From Thermovenabulum sp049701175 (GTDB taxonomy: Bacteria; Bacillota; Thermosediminibacteria; Thermosediminibacterales; Thermosediminibacteraceae): a DNA stretch of 64,000 nucleotides. The translations under genes and the position numbers were made by a program. Below are positions 34,215 through 43,724 of this stretch, piece by piece. The stretch covers positions 1-64,000 of the forward strand of contig NZ_JBNATW010000004.1 in assembly GCF_049701175.1 (NCBI RefSeq). The letters run 5' to 3'. The number at the start of each line of letters is the position of its first letter. Position 1 is the stretch's first letter. The notes below the pieces were generated by a model. It was not told the origin of the DNA and ran no database searches. It saw only the letters and a list, made by a program, of their open reading frames with translations.

Positions 34215-35201
34215 ATGATAATTTCTGTTGATGTAGGTAATGGTTACACAAAAGCTATTTCTGAATATGGGAGGAAAATCATATTTCCTTCTGTAATGGC
34301 GTACGTAGGAGAGAAGAAATTAGACATAGGCAAATCGCTGAACTATGTATTAAAAATCACATATAATGAAAAAACTGAAATAGTAGCAATAGGTGAGGCA
34401 GCAAAGAAGGATGCAAAAATATCCTATATGACTTTTAATGAAGAAAGATACAATGAAGAGATCGGGATATTCTTAACGCTAGCAGGAATATACCTGACAG
34501 GAGGCAATGATGAAGAAGAAGTCGAGCTGGGATTGGGCCTTCCCATATCCATATACAGGACAAAGAAAAACGACATTATACAAACATATAATAATTTGGA
34601 AGCAGAGGTTGAAGGAGAAAATATGCCTAAAAAGAAAATAAAGATAAAAAACGTTTATGTAATGCCACAAGGGCTTTCTGCTATATATTCAATAAACGAA
34701 CAGATACCAACGGAAGGGAAGATGGGGATAGTAGATATAGGATATTATACTACCGACTATACACTATTGGAATGCAAGCCGAACGAATTAACTCCGTTAA
34801 GATCATATTCCGACTCATTAAGGGTAGGGATATCGGATGCAGCAGAGTTAGTGGCACAGAAATTCGCTGAGATAACAAAACAGCACTCTCTTGATCTGTC
34901 AAGGGCACAAACAATATACGAAGAGGGGAAAGTGTTTTATAAAGGTGTTGAATATGATTTAACGAAGCATAAAGAGGAAGCAAGGAAGAAGATAGCGAAC
35001 ATAATAAGGGGTGGCATCGCATCGAAGTGGGAAGATGAATTGACGTATGTTAAAAAGCTGTATTTGGTAGGTGGCGGTGCATCGGAATTATACAACAGCA
35101 TGAAAGAGATAATACCACAAGCAGAGTTAATACATGATCCGCAGTTTGCCAATGCAAAAGGGTATTTAGAATACATTAAGAAAGCAAAGGCAATATTGTA
35201 A
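34215..35201 (+). CDS. parM: ParM/StbA-like actin-type plasmid segregation ATPase
   Basis: 328 residues. The actin/ParM fold is shown by phosphate-1 loop VDVGNGYTKA at residues 5-14, phosphate-2 loop GIVDIGYYTTDYT near 175 and adenosine loop LVGGGASELYN near 282, with VELGLGLPISIY between. Such proteins polymerise into filaments that push plasmid copies apart. The small protein at 35238 is a plausible adaptor. Its presence is the best evidence that this DNA is, or was, an autonomous low-copy element. A dedicated promoter with inverted repeats lies upstream. Confidence 0.9.
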   Translation: MIISVDVGNGYTKAISEYGRKIIFPSVMAYVGEKKLDIGKSLNYVLKITYNEKTEIVAIGEAAKKDAKISYMTFNEERYNEEIGIFLTLAGIYLTGGNDEEEVELGLGLPISIYRTKKNDIIQTYNNLEAEVEGENMPKKKIKIKNVYVMPQGLSAIYSINEQIPTEGKMGIVDIGYYTTDYTLLECKPNELTPLRSYSDSLRVGISDAAELVAQKFAEITKQHSLDLSRAQTIYEEGKVFYKGVEYDLTKHKEEARKKIANIIRGGIASKWEDELTYVKKLYLVGGGASELYNSMKEIIPQAELIHDPQFANAKGYLEYIKKAKAIL

Positions 35202-35237
35202 AGGAGATAAAAAAAGAAAAAAAGGAGCATTTTTAAA

Positions 35238-35480
35238 ATGCCAAGAACAAAAAAATTAAAGGATTCTGTTACTGTGACGGTAAAAGTTGAAAGAACCCAT
35301 CCCATATTAAAAGAAAAGAATAAAAGCGAAATTATACGAAAAGCACTAAAACTATACTATTATTTACTAAACTTTGATTTTGAGAATATGGACTTAAAAC
35401 GAAAAGAAGAAATAAAAGAAGAAATAAAGGACTTCAGAATAGAGACAAAAGAATTTTTAACGAAAATACTCGATTTGTAA
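35238..35480 (+). CDS. Small ParR-like DNA-binding partner
   Basis: 80 residues. An N-terminal basic beta-like strand (DSVTVTVKVERTHP) followed by a helix (NKSEIIRKALKLYYYLLNF) fits a ribbon-helix-helix DNA-binding fold, and the acidic helical C terminus could contact the actin filament. Gene order actin then RHH, then terminator, matches parMR operons. I cannot confirm family membership from sequence alone. AAAAAGGAGC precedes the ATG. Confidence 0.7.
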   Translation: MPRTKKLKDSVTVTVKVERTHPILKEKNKSEIIRKALKLYYYLLNFDFENMDLKRKEEIKEEIKDFRIETKEFLTKILDL

Positions 35481-35510
35481 AAATCCCTTCTTTATGAAGG
35501 GATTTTTTTA
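35480..35510 (+). terminator. Terminator of parMR-like operon
   Basis: AAATCCCTTC (35481-35490) pairs with GAAGGGATTT (35496-35505) and runs into seven T. Confidence 0.9.
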
Positions 35511-35545
35511 AATTTATAAAGTTCAAAAGGAGAGAGCAAAAACCA

Positions 35546-35998
35546 ATGCTTATAGCGAAAAAGATTATAATGTATCTTCTTCTAACTCATACGGCTTATA
35601 CGGACATAAAAAGGCTTGAAATTGAGAATTACACAATTGCAGCAGGAATAACGGCAGGAATAATCTTCAATATATTAGAAAGAAACAATCCTGTTTCAAT
35701 ACTAATAACGACCGTTATAGTATTTTTTATTTACTTAATATTAGCCTTATTAGGCATGGGGGGTGGTGATTTAAAACTTGCGGTTATGTTAAGTTTATTT
35801 TACCCTGATATTATAAAAATGGCAAATATCATATCCTTTTCATTTATACTTTCGTTCATCTACTCATTGTATCTGATTATATTTAAGAAAGCAGGCATGA
35901 AAACGCATATGCCGTATGCTCCCTTTATAATGCTCGCAGTAATATTGTATGAAGCAACCGCAATAAGGATATTTACTTTCCCTTTTCTGCAAAATTAG
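35546..35998 (+). CDS. Second prepilin peptidase (A24 type)
   Basis: 150 residues, several membrane helices, with YTDIKRLEIENYT and GMGGGDLKLAV carrying the two catalytic Asp. Like the 33586 protein it has only the protease part. Having two peptidases matches the two Tad systems and suggests each processes its own pilin set. A perfect TAACGACCGTTA palindrome lies inside this gene at 35706-35717. GGAGAG precedes ATG 35546. Confidence 0.88.
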   Translation: MLIAKKIIMYLLLTHTAYTDIKRLEIENYTIAAGITAGIIFNILERNNPVSILITTVIVFFIYLILALLGMGGGDLKLAVMLSLFYPDIIKMANIISFSFILSFIYSLYLIIFKKAGMKTHMPYAPFIMLAVILYEATAIRIFTFPFLQN

Positions 35999-36227
35999 CA
36001 AGAAAAATCCCTATAAAAACGGCTTTAAAGCCACTTTTCGAGAATGGAATATATTTCTCTATTTGCTATCAAAAAACAAGGTTATAAACCCCAAAATTAA
36101 GCGTAAAAACACGCAAAAATAGCTAATCTATATAAAGCAAGCTATTTAAGCCTGCTTTTTTAATTTGAACATATTATATTAATTAGGAGACCCCAAAAAC
36201 AAACTGAAAGGGGCTGAAATATGAAAT
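35999..36227 (+). other. Intergenic spacer with probable terminator
   Basis: No open frame. AAGCAAGC/GCCTGCTTTTTT (36135-36161) makes a short hairpin with a T-run. A second stretch, CGGCTTTAAAGCC (36019-36031), is a short palindrome. I see no promoter I would defend. Confidence 0.5.
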
Positions 36228-37088
36228 ATGCAGATAAGAAAAGCTGTTATTCCTGCTGCAGGGTATGGAACAAGGCTGCTGCCTCTAACGAAAAGCGTGC
36301 CTAAAGAAATGCTACCGCTTGTTGATAAACCGGCAATACATTATGTTGTGGAAGAAGCTGCAAAAGCAGGCATAAAAGAAATATTGATTATAACTGGCAA
36401 AAATAAAAGGGCAATAGAAGACTATTTCGATAAAAGCATAGAATTAGAAGAACACCTTTTAAAGAGGGGAGAAAGGGATAAAGCAAAACTTGTGCAAGAG
36501 ATATCGGAGATAGCGGAGATATACTACATAAGGCAGAAAGAACCGAGAGGACTTGGCGATGCAATACTATGTGCTCAAACCTTTATAGGGAAAGAACCGT
36601 TTGCGGTGCTTCTTGGTGATGATGTTATTGACTCGGGAAAACCTGCCATACAACAGTTAATGGAAGCATATGAGAAGTATAAATGCAGCATTATAGGGGT
36701 GCAGGAAGTTGCAAAAGAAGAAGTGTCCAAATACGGAATTGTAGAGATAGAGGAGATAGACGAGAACACAGGCATAGTAAAAGAGATGGTGGAAAAGCCG
36801 AAAATAGAAGAAGCTCCCTCAAATATAGCTATACACGGAAGGTATATCTTAACAACGACCGTTTTTGATGCAATAAAAGAAGTTGAAAAACATGCCAAAA
36901 AGAATGAAGAAATACAGCTAACAGACGCATTAAAACTGCTTTTACATAAAGAAAGAGTAATAGCAGTGAAATACGAAGGAAAAAAATACGAAATTGGAAG
37001 CATAACTGAATACGCAGCAGCATTCATAGAAATGGCGATGAAAAGAGAAAAAATATGGAAGAAAATTATGCGTGAACTAAAATCTTAA
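36228..37088 (+). CDS. galU: UTP-glucose-1-phosphate uridylyltransferase
   Basis: 286 residues, full length for GalU/GtaB. N-terminal nucleotide-binding AVIPAAGYGTRLLPLTKSVPKEMLP, then AIHYVVEEAAKAGIKEILI, EPRGLGDAILCA, LLGDDVI and MVEKPKIEEAPSNIAIHGRYIL are all diagnostic. It makes UDP-glucose from UTP and glucose-1-phosphate in the cytoplasm. On a mobile element it is unusual; with the GT2 enzyme at 61166 and the GT-C-like protein at 58950 it could feed surface or pilin glycosylation. The codon use resembles its neighbours. Confidence 0.95.
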   Translation: MQIRKAVIPAAGYGTRLLPLTKSVPKEMLPLVDKPAIHYVVEEAAKAGIKEILIITGKNKRAIEDYFDKSIELEEHLLKRGERDKAKLVQEISEIAEIYYIRQKEPRGLGDAILCAQTFIGKEPFAVLLGDDVIDSGKPAIQQLMEAYEKYKCSIIGVQEVAKEEVSKYGIVEIEEIDENTGIVKEMVEKPKIEEAPSNIAIHGRYILTTTVFDAIKEVEKHAKKNEEIQLTDALKLLLHKERVIAVKYEGKKYEIGSITEYAAAFIEMAMKREKIWKKIMRELKS

Positions 37089-37306
37089 AATAAACAAAAT
37101 CATTTTAAATAAATATAATTAGTAAAAAAGAAAACTATATTTTTTTCTCTAAATCTAATACAATAAAAAAGAAACAATATCTGGGGTTTTAAAAAATGTA
37201 GGAACAATTTACTCCTGCTTTTAATTATATTTCTTGTATTATTATTAATTGCTAATTCAGTTTTAAAACATAAAAAAACAGGAAGTTTTAAAAGGAGGTT
37301 TTGCAA

Positions 37307-39289
37307 TTGAATACGGAAAGAATAGAAATCTTAAAAAAAATGTTCCCTGAAATTGTAGAAGATGGAATTGTAAATATAGATAAATTAAAGGAATTGGTAT
37401 ATACAGAAAAGTCAAAAGAAGAGGAGCAAAGTATTAGAGAACGTTTTGGGCTTTATTGGTATAAAAAATTAGAACAAGCAATAAAAATGATACATAGTCC
37501 AATTTATGGCACTCTAGTTCCAGTAAAAAAAGAATCAATCGATTTTGATACAAGTGAGCATATTTTCATAGAAGGAGAAAATCTAGAAGTTCTTAAAATC
37601 TTACAAAAGAGTTACTATGGTAAAATTAAAATCATTTATATAGATCCACCCTATAACCGTGGAAGCAACGATTTTATCTATAACGACAATTTTCAAGATA
37701 ATATAAAACAATATCTGTATTTAACAGGTCAAATTAATGCAGACGGAAAAGTTACAACGAGCGATATAGAAATAACCGGGAGAAAACATGCAAAGTGGTT
37801 AAACATGATGTATCCAAGATTATTCTTTGCAAGGAATCTACTATCTGATGATGGTTTGATTTTCGTATCAATAGACGACAATGAAGTACATCATTTGCGT
37901 TGTATTATGGATGAAATATTTGGAGAAGAAAATTTCGTAGCAACATTTGTAAGAAGACAAAACTTAGCGGGCAAACAAGATGCATCTTTCTTTGCAGTTG
38001 AACATGACTATTGCTTATGCTATGCCAAAGATATTAGTAAATTAGAAGTTAACAAAAAGCAAACAGACGAAAGTAAATATACTTTAGAAGACGAGCATTT
38101 AGAAAAGAGGGGTAAATTTTATTTAAGGAAAATGGACGATGATGGGCTAAGCTATTCAAAAGGAATGGATTATCCTATAAAATTATCTCCCGGACAGGAA
38201 ATATTAATCTATAATCCTAGAAATAAAAAAATAACAAGAGAGGTTGTAAATGAGTATATAGAAATATGGCCGGGTGGAGATGAAAATGATGAAAGTTATA
38301 CATGGCGTTGGTCTGAAGATAAAGTTAAATGGGGATTCCAAAATGATATGATAGTTTTTAAGAAAGTAAATGGTAATTACAAAGTATACTTCAAAGAATA
38401 TCTTTTTGTTGATAATGAGCTTAACCCTCGTGAAAGAATATCTCCATATGGTACTATTGTTTTAGATTTCCCTAATAATAATAGTCATCAGCGTTTTAAA
38501 GAATTATTTGATGGTCAAAAGGTATTTGATTATCCTAAACCCGTTGATCTTATAAAATTCCTAATTAATTTAATCCCTGATAAAAATTGCTTTGTTCTTG
38601 ATTTTTTTGCAGGATCAGGGACAACTGCACAGGCCGTATTAGAATTAAACAATGAAGATGGAGGCAATAGAAGATTTATTTTGATTCAATATCCTGAAGA
38701 AATAAAGAAAAACGGTAATCCTACTACAATATTTTTGAAAGATGGGACAGAATTAAAAACAATATCAGATATTGCTAAAGAAAGAATAAGACGGGTAATA
38801 AGAACAAACAATCTTAATACAGGTTTTAAAGTATTTAAATTATCCGAATCCCTAATAAAGAAGTCTAAATCTTTAGAGCAAAACATTGTTAATATTGGTG
38901 GTATTCCAACTTCAGAAGAAAAGAAAATATATGAGGAACAAATAAATATTACTCTAAACTCAATGCAAGAAAAACTTTATCTTAGGCTAATAGACGAAGA
39001 GCATAAGGAAAAATATTTATATGAAATAATTGTACAAGAAGGTTTTGAATTAAACAGTCATATTCGATTAGAAAACATAGGAAATAATACTTTTTATATT
39101 GTAGAAGAAAAAAATGATAAAAATCTATATGTATGTTTCGACGAAGAGATAGATACTAATACAATGATTGAAATCATAAAATCTAAAAAAAATTATACAA
39201 ATACAATCTTTTATTTTCTGCAGGCAGCAATGAAGAGTCATATATTACAATCGCTGATTTCCAACAATATTAATGTAAGAACACTATAG
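37307..39289 (+). CDS. mod: Type III restriction-modification DNA methyltransferase (Mod)
   Basis: 660 residues from TTG 37307 (AAAGGAGG 8 bases upstream; TTG 37301 is too close). N6-adenine methylase with DPPYNRG near residue 113 and FAGSGTTAQAV near 434, the DPPY-before-FxGxG order of beta-class type III Mod subunits. The stretch between, including a long target-recognition region, is intact, and the size is normal. Mod alone methylates and with Res cleaves. The following gene is Res, 26 bases downstream. The preceding 200 bases are gene-free. Confidence 0.93.
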   Translation: MNTERIEILKKMFPEIVEDGIVNIDKLKELVYTEKSKEEEQSIRERFGLYWYKKLEQAIKMIHSPIYGTLVPVKKESIDFDTSEHIFIEGENLEVLKILQKSYYGKIKIIYIDPPYNRGSNDFIYNDNFQDNIKQYLYLTGQINADGKVTTSDIEITGRKHAKWLNMMYPRLFFARNLLSDDGLIFVSIDDNEVHHLRCIMDEIFGEENFVATFVRRQNLAGKQDASFFAVEHDYCLCYAKDISKLEVNKKQTDESKYTLEDEHLEKRGKFYLRKMDDDGLSYSKGMDYPIKLSPGQEILIYNPRNKKITREVVNEYIEIWPGGDENDESYTWRWSEDKVKWGFQNDMIVFKKVNGNYKVYFKEYLFVDNELNPRERISPYGTIVLDFPNNNSHQRFKELFDGQKVFDYPKPVDLIKFLINLIPDKNCFVLDFFAGSGTTAQAVLELNNEDGGNRRFILIQYPEEIKKNGNPTTIFLKDGTELKTISDIAKERIRRVIRTNNLNTGFKVFKLSESLIKKSKSLEQNIVNIGGIPTSEEKKIYEEQINITLNSMQEKLYLRLIDEEHKEKYLYEIIVQEGFELNSHIRLENIGNNTFYIVEEKNDKNLYVCFDEEIDTNTMIEIIKSKKNYTNTIFYFLQAAMKSHILQSLISNNINVRTL

Positions 39290-39314
39290 TAAAGGGGAGG
39301 ATTGCATATCAAAG

Positions 39315-42140
39315 ATGTTAAAATTAAAGTTTGATGATAAGCAAGAACACCAAAAAAAGGCAATTGAGGCTGTAATAAATGTTTTTGAGGGACAACCATT
39401 TAATCAAATGGTAGGTAAAGAAATAACAAATCCACTAAAATTTTCTTTGCAACAGTTATCATTTGTAACCAACATAGGTTATATTATTCCAAATCCTCCT
39501 ATTATTCTTCCTGAAGAACAGATTTTAGAGAATATAAACAAAGTAAGGGAATATAATCAATTACCCAAACTTAGTCTGATAGAAGGATATGATGAATTAG
39601 GGAAACTTAATTTAACTATAGAAATGGAAACAGGAACAGGAAAAACATATGTATATTTACGAACTATTTTATCTCTTTATGAAAAGTATGGCTTTAGTAA
39701 ATTTATAATTATTGTTCCTTCTGTAGCTATTAAGAGTGGAGTTTTAAAAACGTTGGAAATTACTCAGAAACATTTTAAAGAACTCTTTCAAGGAATAAAT
39801 TATGATTTTTATGAATATGAAAGTAAAAGAATGAGTATTATAAGGAATTTTGTTACCAAAGATAATCCGCAGATATTAGTAATGACTATGGCTTCATTTA
39901 ATAAAGACAAAAACTTAATATATAGTCCTCAAGAAAGTTTAGGAGAAGAAATTCCTATAGATCTCATAAAAGAAGTAAAACCAATTTTAATCTTGGATGA
40001 ACCACAAAATATGGAAGGAGAAGCTACATCCGAAGCACTAAAAAGTTTTGATTATCTTTTTGCTATTAGGTATTCAGCAACACATCGGCGTGAATACAAT
40101 TTGCTTTATCGTTTGTCTCCTTCAGAGGCATATAAGAGAGGGCTTGTAAAAAAGATAGAAGTTTACTCCCTTGAATTAGAAGATTATAATCTGCCATATA
40201 TAAAATTTGTAGACATTGAAAATACATCAAAAACCATTGAAGCCAAACTGGAAGTAATTAAAATATCAAAAGGCAAATCTCTTATTTCCACAATTATAGT
40301 TAAACAGGGTGACAATTTATTTAACAAAACAGGAAACAATCCCATATACAGAGACAATTATATTGTTTCCCGTATAAGCATAGAAAAAATAGAATTTCGA
40401 AATGGGCAAAAAGTAGTTTTTGGTAATCAAATAGGATATTATAATTTCAACGATGAAATTATTCAAAAACAAATTGAAGAAACTATCATACAACATTTAG
40501 AAAAAAAATTAAAACTGTGTTATAACCGTCCAAATAATAGAATCAAAGTCCTGTCATTATTCTTTATTGATCGTGTAGACAACTATCTAAAAAAAGATGG
40601 GAAAATAAGAAAAATATTTGAAGAAAGTTTTATACGAATAGTAAAAAATAACCCTGAATATATGAAACTATATCCTAATATAGATTTCAGCCTATCTAAT
40701 GAAGAAATAAGACAAAAAATGTATGATGCAATTACTGAAAAAAAAGATATAAATGTAATAAATAATACAAATAATGGTTTTTATTATGGAATTCATGGAG
40801 GATATTTTTCAAAAAATACCTCTGAAGACAGGATAGAAGAAGATGAAAAAATATATAAACTAATAATGCAAGATAAAGAGAGCTTACTTTCTCCTGATAA
40901 TCCCTTAGAATTTATATTTTCGCATTCTGCTCTCAAAGAAGGATGGGACAATCCAAATATTTTTAACATTTGTACACTTAATGAAACAAAATCAGAAATT
41001 AAGAGAAGACAAGAAATAGGAAGAGGGCTAAGACTATGTGTAAATGAGATAGGAGAAAGAATATTAGATGAAAATATAAATATTTTAACAGTTATAACAA
41101 ACGAGAGCTATAGGGAATATATTATGAATTTGCAAAGAGATTATAGTGAAGATTATGGAGAAGAGGAAGCAAAAGAAATTATTAATACAATAGAAGATGC
41201 AAAAATGAAGAAAGTTATCAAACCAAAACAAGACATTCTGAATAGTTCTACATTTCAATCATTATGGAACAAAATTAAACATAAAGCCTGTTTCTTTTTT
41301 GCCGATTTTGATGAAAATAGAATAATTAATGAAGTAGTTAAACAATTAAATACAATTGATATACCTGTACCTATTATAAAAACACAAAAAATAAGACTTG
41401 AAGATTTAAAAGAATATAAATTAATAGAAAGTGGTGCAGATATATCAACATTACGAAAAGAAGAAAATTTAAGCGAATTACTCGAAAAAATGATAGAATA
41501 TACCTCTAACGAAACAGGCTTAACAAAAAAAGCTGTCATTAAAATATTACAGAAGATGGAAAATAAATACAAGATATTATTAAACCCAATGCTGTTCGTT
41601 CAGCATTTAGTAAATATTATTTTGAAGGAAAAAATAAACGAGCAAAAAAATAATATTCAATATATATTACTCGATGATGTCTTCTCTGAAGATATATTTA
41701 AAGAGTTGTTGACTACTAGAGTAAGAACAATAAAAGTCAATCATTCTCTCTACGATGAAATTGTATATGAATCAGATGTTGAAAAAAAATTTGCTGAAGA
41801 AATCGACGCATATGACCGTGTAAAATTGTTCATTAAACTACCAAGAAATTATACAATCCCAACACCTATAGGTGAATATAATCCTGATTGGGCAATTATA
41901 ATCGAAAAAGGAAATTCACAACAAGATAGACAAAAGCAAGATATACTATATTTAATAGCCGAAACAAAATTTGCAGAGACAGAATATGAACGCGAAATTG
42001 GATTAAGAAATAAAGAAATCCTAAAAATAATATTTGCCCAAAAATTATATTCACTAGAGGAATTCAGTCTATCTAATGTAATATACGAAGTAGTAAAAAA
42101 TATCAAAGATATAGAAGCATTAATATTTAAAACAACTTAA
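39315..42140 (+). CDS. res: Type III restriction endonuclease subunit (Res)
   Basis: 941 residues. SF2 helicase part: Walker A METGTGKTYVYL near 105, Walker B LDEPQNMEGE (DEPQ rather than DEAD, typical of Res) near 225, SATHRREYNLLY, and QEIGRGLRLCVN. The C terminus has a PD-(D/E)xK-type nuclease: EYNPDWAIIIEKG then LIAETKFAETEYE (about 853-887). Full length and uninterrupted, so the system is probably active. It defends the element or host by cutting DNA lacking the Mod mark. Base use is slightly less A/G-skewed than the pilus genes, consistent with separate acquisition. Confidence 0.93.
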   Translation: MLKLKFDDKQEHQKKAIEAVINVFEGQPFNQMVGKEITNPLKFSLQQLSFVTNIGYIIPNPPIILPEEQILENINKVREYNQLPKLSLIEGYDELGKLNLTIEMETGTGKTYVYLRTILSLYEKYGFSKFIIIVPSVAIKSGVLKTLEITQKHFKELFQGINYDFYEYESKRMSIIRNFVTKDNPQILVMTMASFNKDKNLIYSPQESLGEEIPIDLIKEVKPILILDEPQNMEGEATSEALKSFDYLFAIRYSATHRREYNLLYRLSPSEAYKRGLVKKIEVYSLELEDYNLPYIKFVDIENTSKTIEAKLEVIKISKGKSLISTIIVKQGDNLFNKTGNNPIYRDNYIVSRISIEKIEFRNGQKVVFGNQIGYYNFNDEIIQKQIEETIIQHLEKKLKLCYNRPNNRIKVLSLFFIDRVDNYLKKDGKIRKIFEESFIRIVKNNPEYMKLYPNIDFSLSNEEIRQKMYDAITEKKDINVINNTNNGFYYGIHGGYFSKNTSEDRIEEDEKIYKLIMQDKESLLSPDNPLEFIFSHSALKEGWDNPNIFNICTLNETKSEIKRRQEIGRGLRLCVNEIGERILDENINILTVITNESYREYIMNLQRDYSEDYGEEEAKEIINTIEDAKMKKVIKPKQDILNSSTFQSLWNKIKHKACFFFADFDENRIINEVVKQLNTIDIPVPIIKTQKIRLEDLKEYKLIESGADISTLRKEENLSELLEKMIEYTSNETGLTKKAVIKILQKMENKYKILLNPMLFVQHLVNIILKEKINEQKNNIQYILLDDVFSEDIFKELLTTRVRTIKVNHSLYDEIVYESDVEKKFAEEIDAYDRVKLFIKLPRNYTIPTPIGEYNPDWAIIIEKGNSQQDRQKQDILYLIAETKFAETEYEREIGLRNKEILKIIFAQKLYSLEEFSLSNVIYEVVKNIKDIEALIFKTT

Positions 42141-42202
42141 TATGTTAAAAGTAATAAAGAGTATAAAAGAAATAAAAAAGAATATGATAAATTTGATAGA
42201 GA

Positions 42203-42237
42203 AAAAAGGCAGAGGGGAAAATCTCCCTGCCTTTTTA
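42203..42237 (+). terminator. Terminator after res
   Basis: AAAAAGGCAGAGGGG (42204-42217) pairs with CTCCCTGCCTTTTT (42223-42236) with a small internal mismatch. Confidence 0.85.
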
Positions 42238-42341
42238 GTTTATAAAGTAAAAAATAAGAAAGTAATATCCCAAAAATTAGGATAACAACTATAACTATCG
42301 TTATAATTTGGCTAAAAATCTAAAAAAGGGGGAAAACAATC

Positions 42342-43085
42342 ATGATAGAAGATTTTGATATAACAGCAATAGTAAAACTATATGAAGATACAGCTGCATT
42401 AATGAACCACTTAATAAAACTCATGAAAGATATAAATTACGGAATAAAAGGGATAGGAACGTTAAGAATAGACGAAGACAAGAAAAACAAAATTCTAAAA
42501 AATTTAAAGATAAAATATAAGATAAAAAAAGATGAAGACGTTGTAAAGGGAATACATATTAAAATAAACAAAAAACCCCCTTCTCTCAACAAGTATTTAC
42601 ATCAAATAATAGTGTCGAGGTATGGTGCAAACGAAGGGTTAAGGCAGTGGTGGCGTATTATAATGGAACTTATATTTTCCAATGAAGATAAAAAGAGTTT
42701 GAAAATAAAAAATCCATTAGTAATAGTAAAAATGCCAAAAAGTGGAGATTATGATTTAGATAATTTTACTACAAAACATATAATTGATGCTTTAGTTGCA
42801 GTAGGGATAATAGAAGATGATAATTCAAATAATATAGAAGCAATAATCGGAATATCAGAAAACATTGAAAACGATGAAGAATTTTATATAGAAATAATTA
42901 TTTTTGAAAGTAATATTTTTTTGCAAAAACTAAAAACCCTAATAAACAATATTGAAAAAGAAATTAAGGATACGCAAGAAAAAGAAATATTAGGCGAAGA
43001 GATGATGAACAAAGAAATAGAAATAGTCGAAGTACTAAAAAAAGATGATCATACTGTCCAAGAAGTAGATAAATTTTTCTCTTAA
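42342..43085 (+). CDS. RusA-like Holliday-junction resolvase domain protein
   Basis: 247 residues. The core KSGDYDLDNFTTKHIIDALVAVGIIEDDNSN (about 133-163) matches the RusA family catalytic signature (DxDN, K, DAL, xGIIxDD). An N-terminal ~70-residue helical part and a C-terminal ~60-residue acidic tail lie outside the usual ~120-residue domain, so it is longer than phage RusA. RusA enzymes cut four-way junctions in recombination or replication restart. AAAGGGGG lies before ATG 42342; a terminator follows. It stands beside the repeat-rich region. Confidence 0.78.
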   Translation: MIEDFDITAIVKLYEDTAALMNHLIKLMKDINYGIKGIGTLRIDEDKKNKILKNLKIKYKIKKDEDVVKGIHIKINKKPPSLNKYLHQIIVSRYGANEGLRQWWRIIMELIFSNEDKKSLKIKNPLVIVKMPKSGDYDLDNFTTKHIIDALVAVGIIEDDNSNNIEAIIGISENIENDEEFYIEIIIFESNIFLQKLKTLINNIEKEIKDTQEKEILGEEMMNKEIEIVEVLKKDDHTVQEVDKFFS

Positions 43086-43092
43086 TTCAAAG

Positions 43093-43121
43093 AAAAACCC
43101 TGCTTTATGCAGGGTTTTTTT
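43093..43121 (+). terminator. Terminator after RusA-like gene
   Basis: AAAAACCCTGC (43093-43103) pairs with GCAGGGTTTTT (43109-43119), continuing into T. Confidence 0.92.
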
Positions 43122-43123
43122 AT

Positions 43124-43720
43124 TTTAAAACCTATTATTTTTAAACCTATTATATCAAAAAGTAATACTATTAAAAACCATATTAATAAAGGCATATAAT
43201 TGATATTACGTTGTTATTTGTATTACTTAATCCTCATTTTTGCTTAAAAAATAGCATTTTGTAATACTATATCCATCATAAAAAATATATCGTCTTTTGT
43301 AATTACATAATTTTTTCGGTATTACTTTATTCTCCCCCGCATTTTGCCTCCACTTTCTCTTTTCTTTATAAAATATTTTAACAGTATATTATCCCGGCTT
43401 CCATTTTCTGTTAAATCATTTTTTGTTAAATCTTCTTCGGCAATGTTTATTTTTTGCTGCTATTATTTGTCTTTATTTTGCTACTATTCTTTCTTTTACT
43501 GCTATTTGTTATGAAAATTATGGTGATAATATTATTTTTTTATCAACAACCCTCTAATATAGATTTTTCCTTAATTTGATGATATAATGAATATGTCATC
43601 AATTTACTGCAAATTCAAATTTAAATAATTTCCCACATGCTTTCAGCTCTTGATTTTAAAGGCATCCAGTCCACATATTCCAAAAAAAATAAGGCCAAAA
43701 ATATCGGCAAGTAAAAAATA
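43124..43720 (+). other. AT-rich non-coding region with GTAATAC sites
   Basis: No credible gene. The T-rich stretch holds GTAATAC-type sites in both orientations: 43163-43169, 43220-43226 (inverted), 43261-43267, 43319-43325 (inverted). The same heptamer lies upstream of the parM-like gene. A promoter-like TATAAT occurs near 43196. The region leads into a purine-rich repeat array. It could be part of an origin or centromere. Confidence 0.55.
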
Positions 43721-43724
43721 GAAG

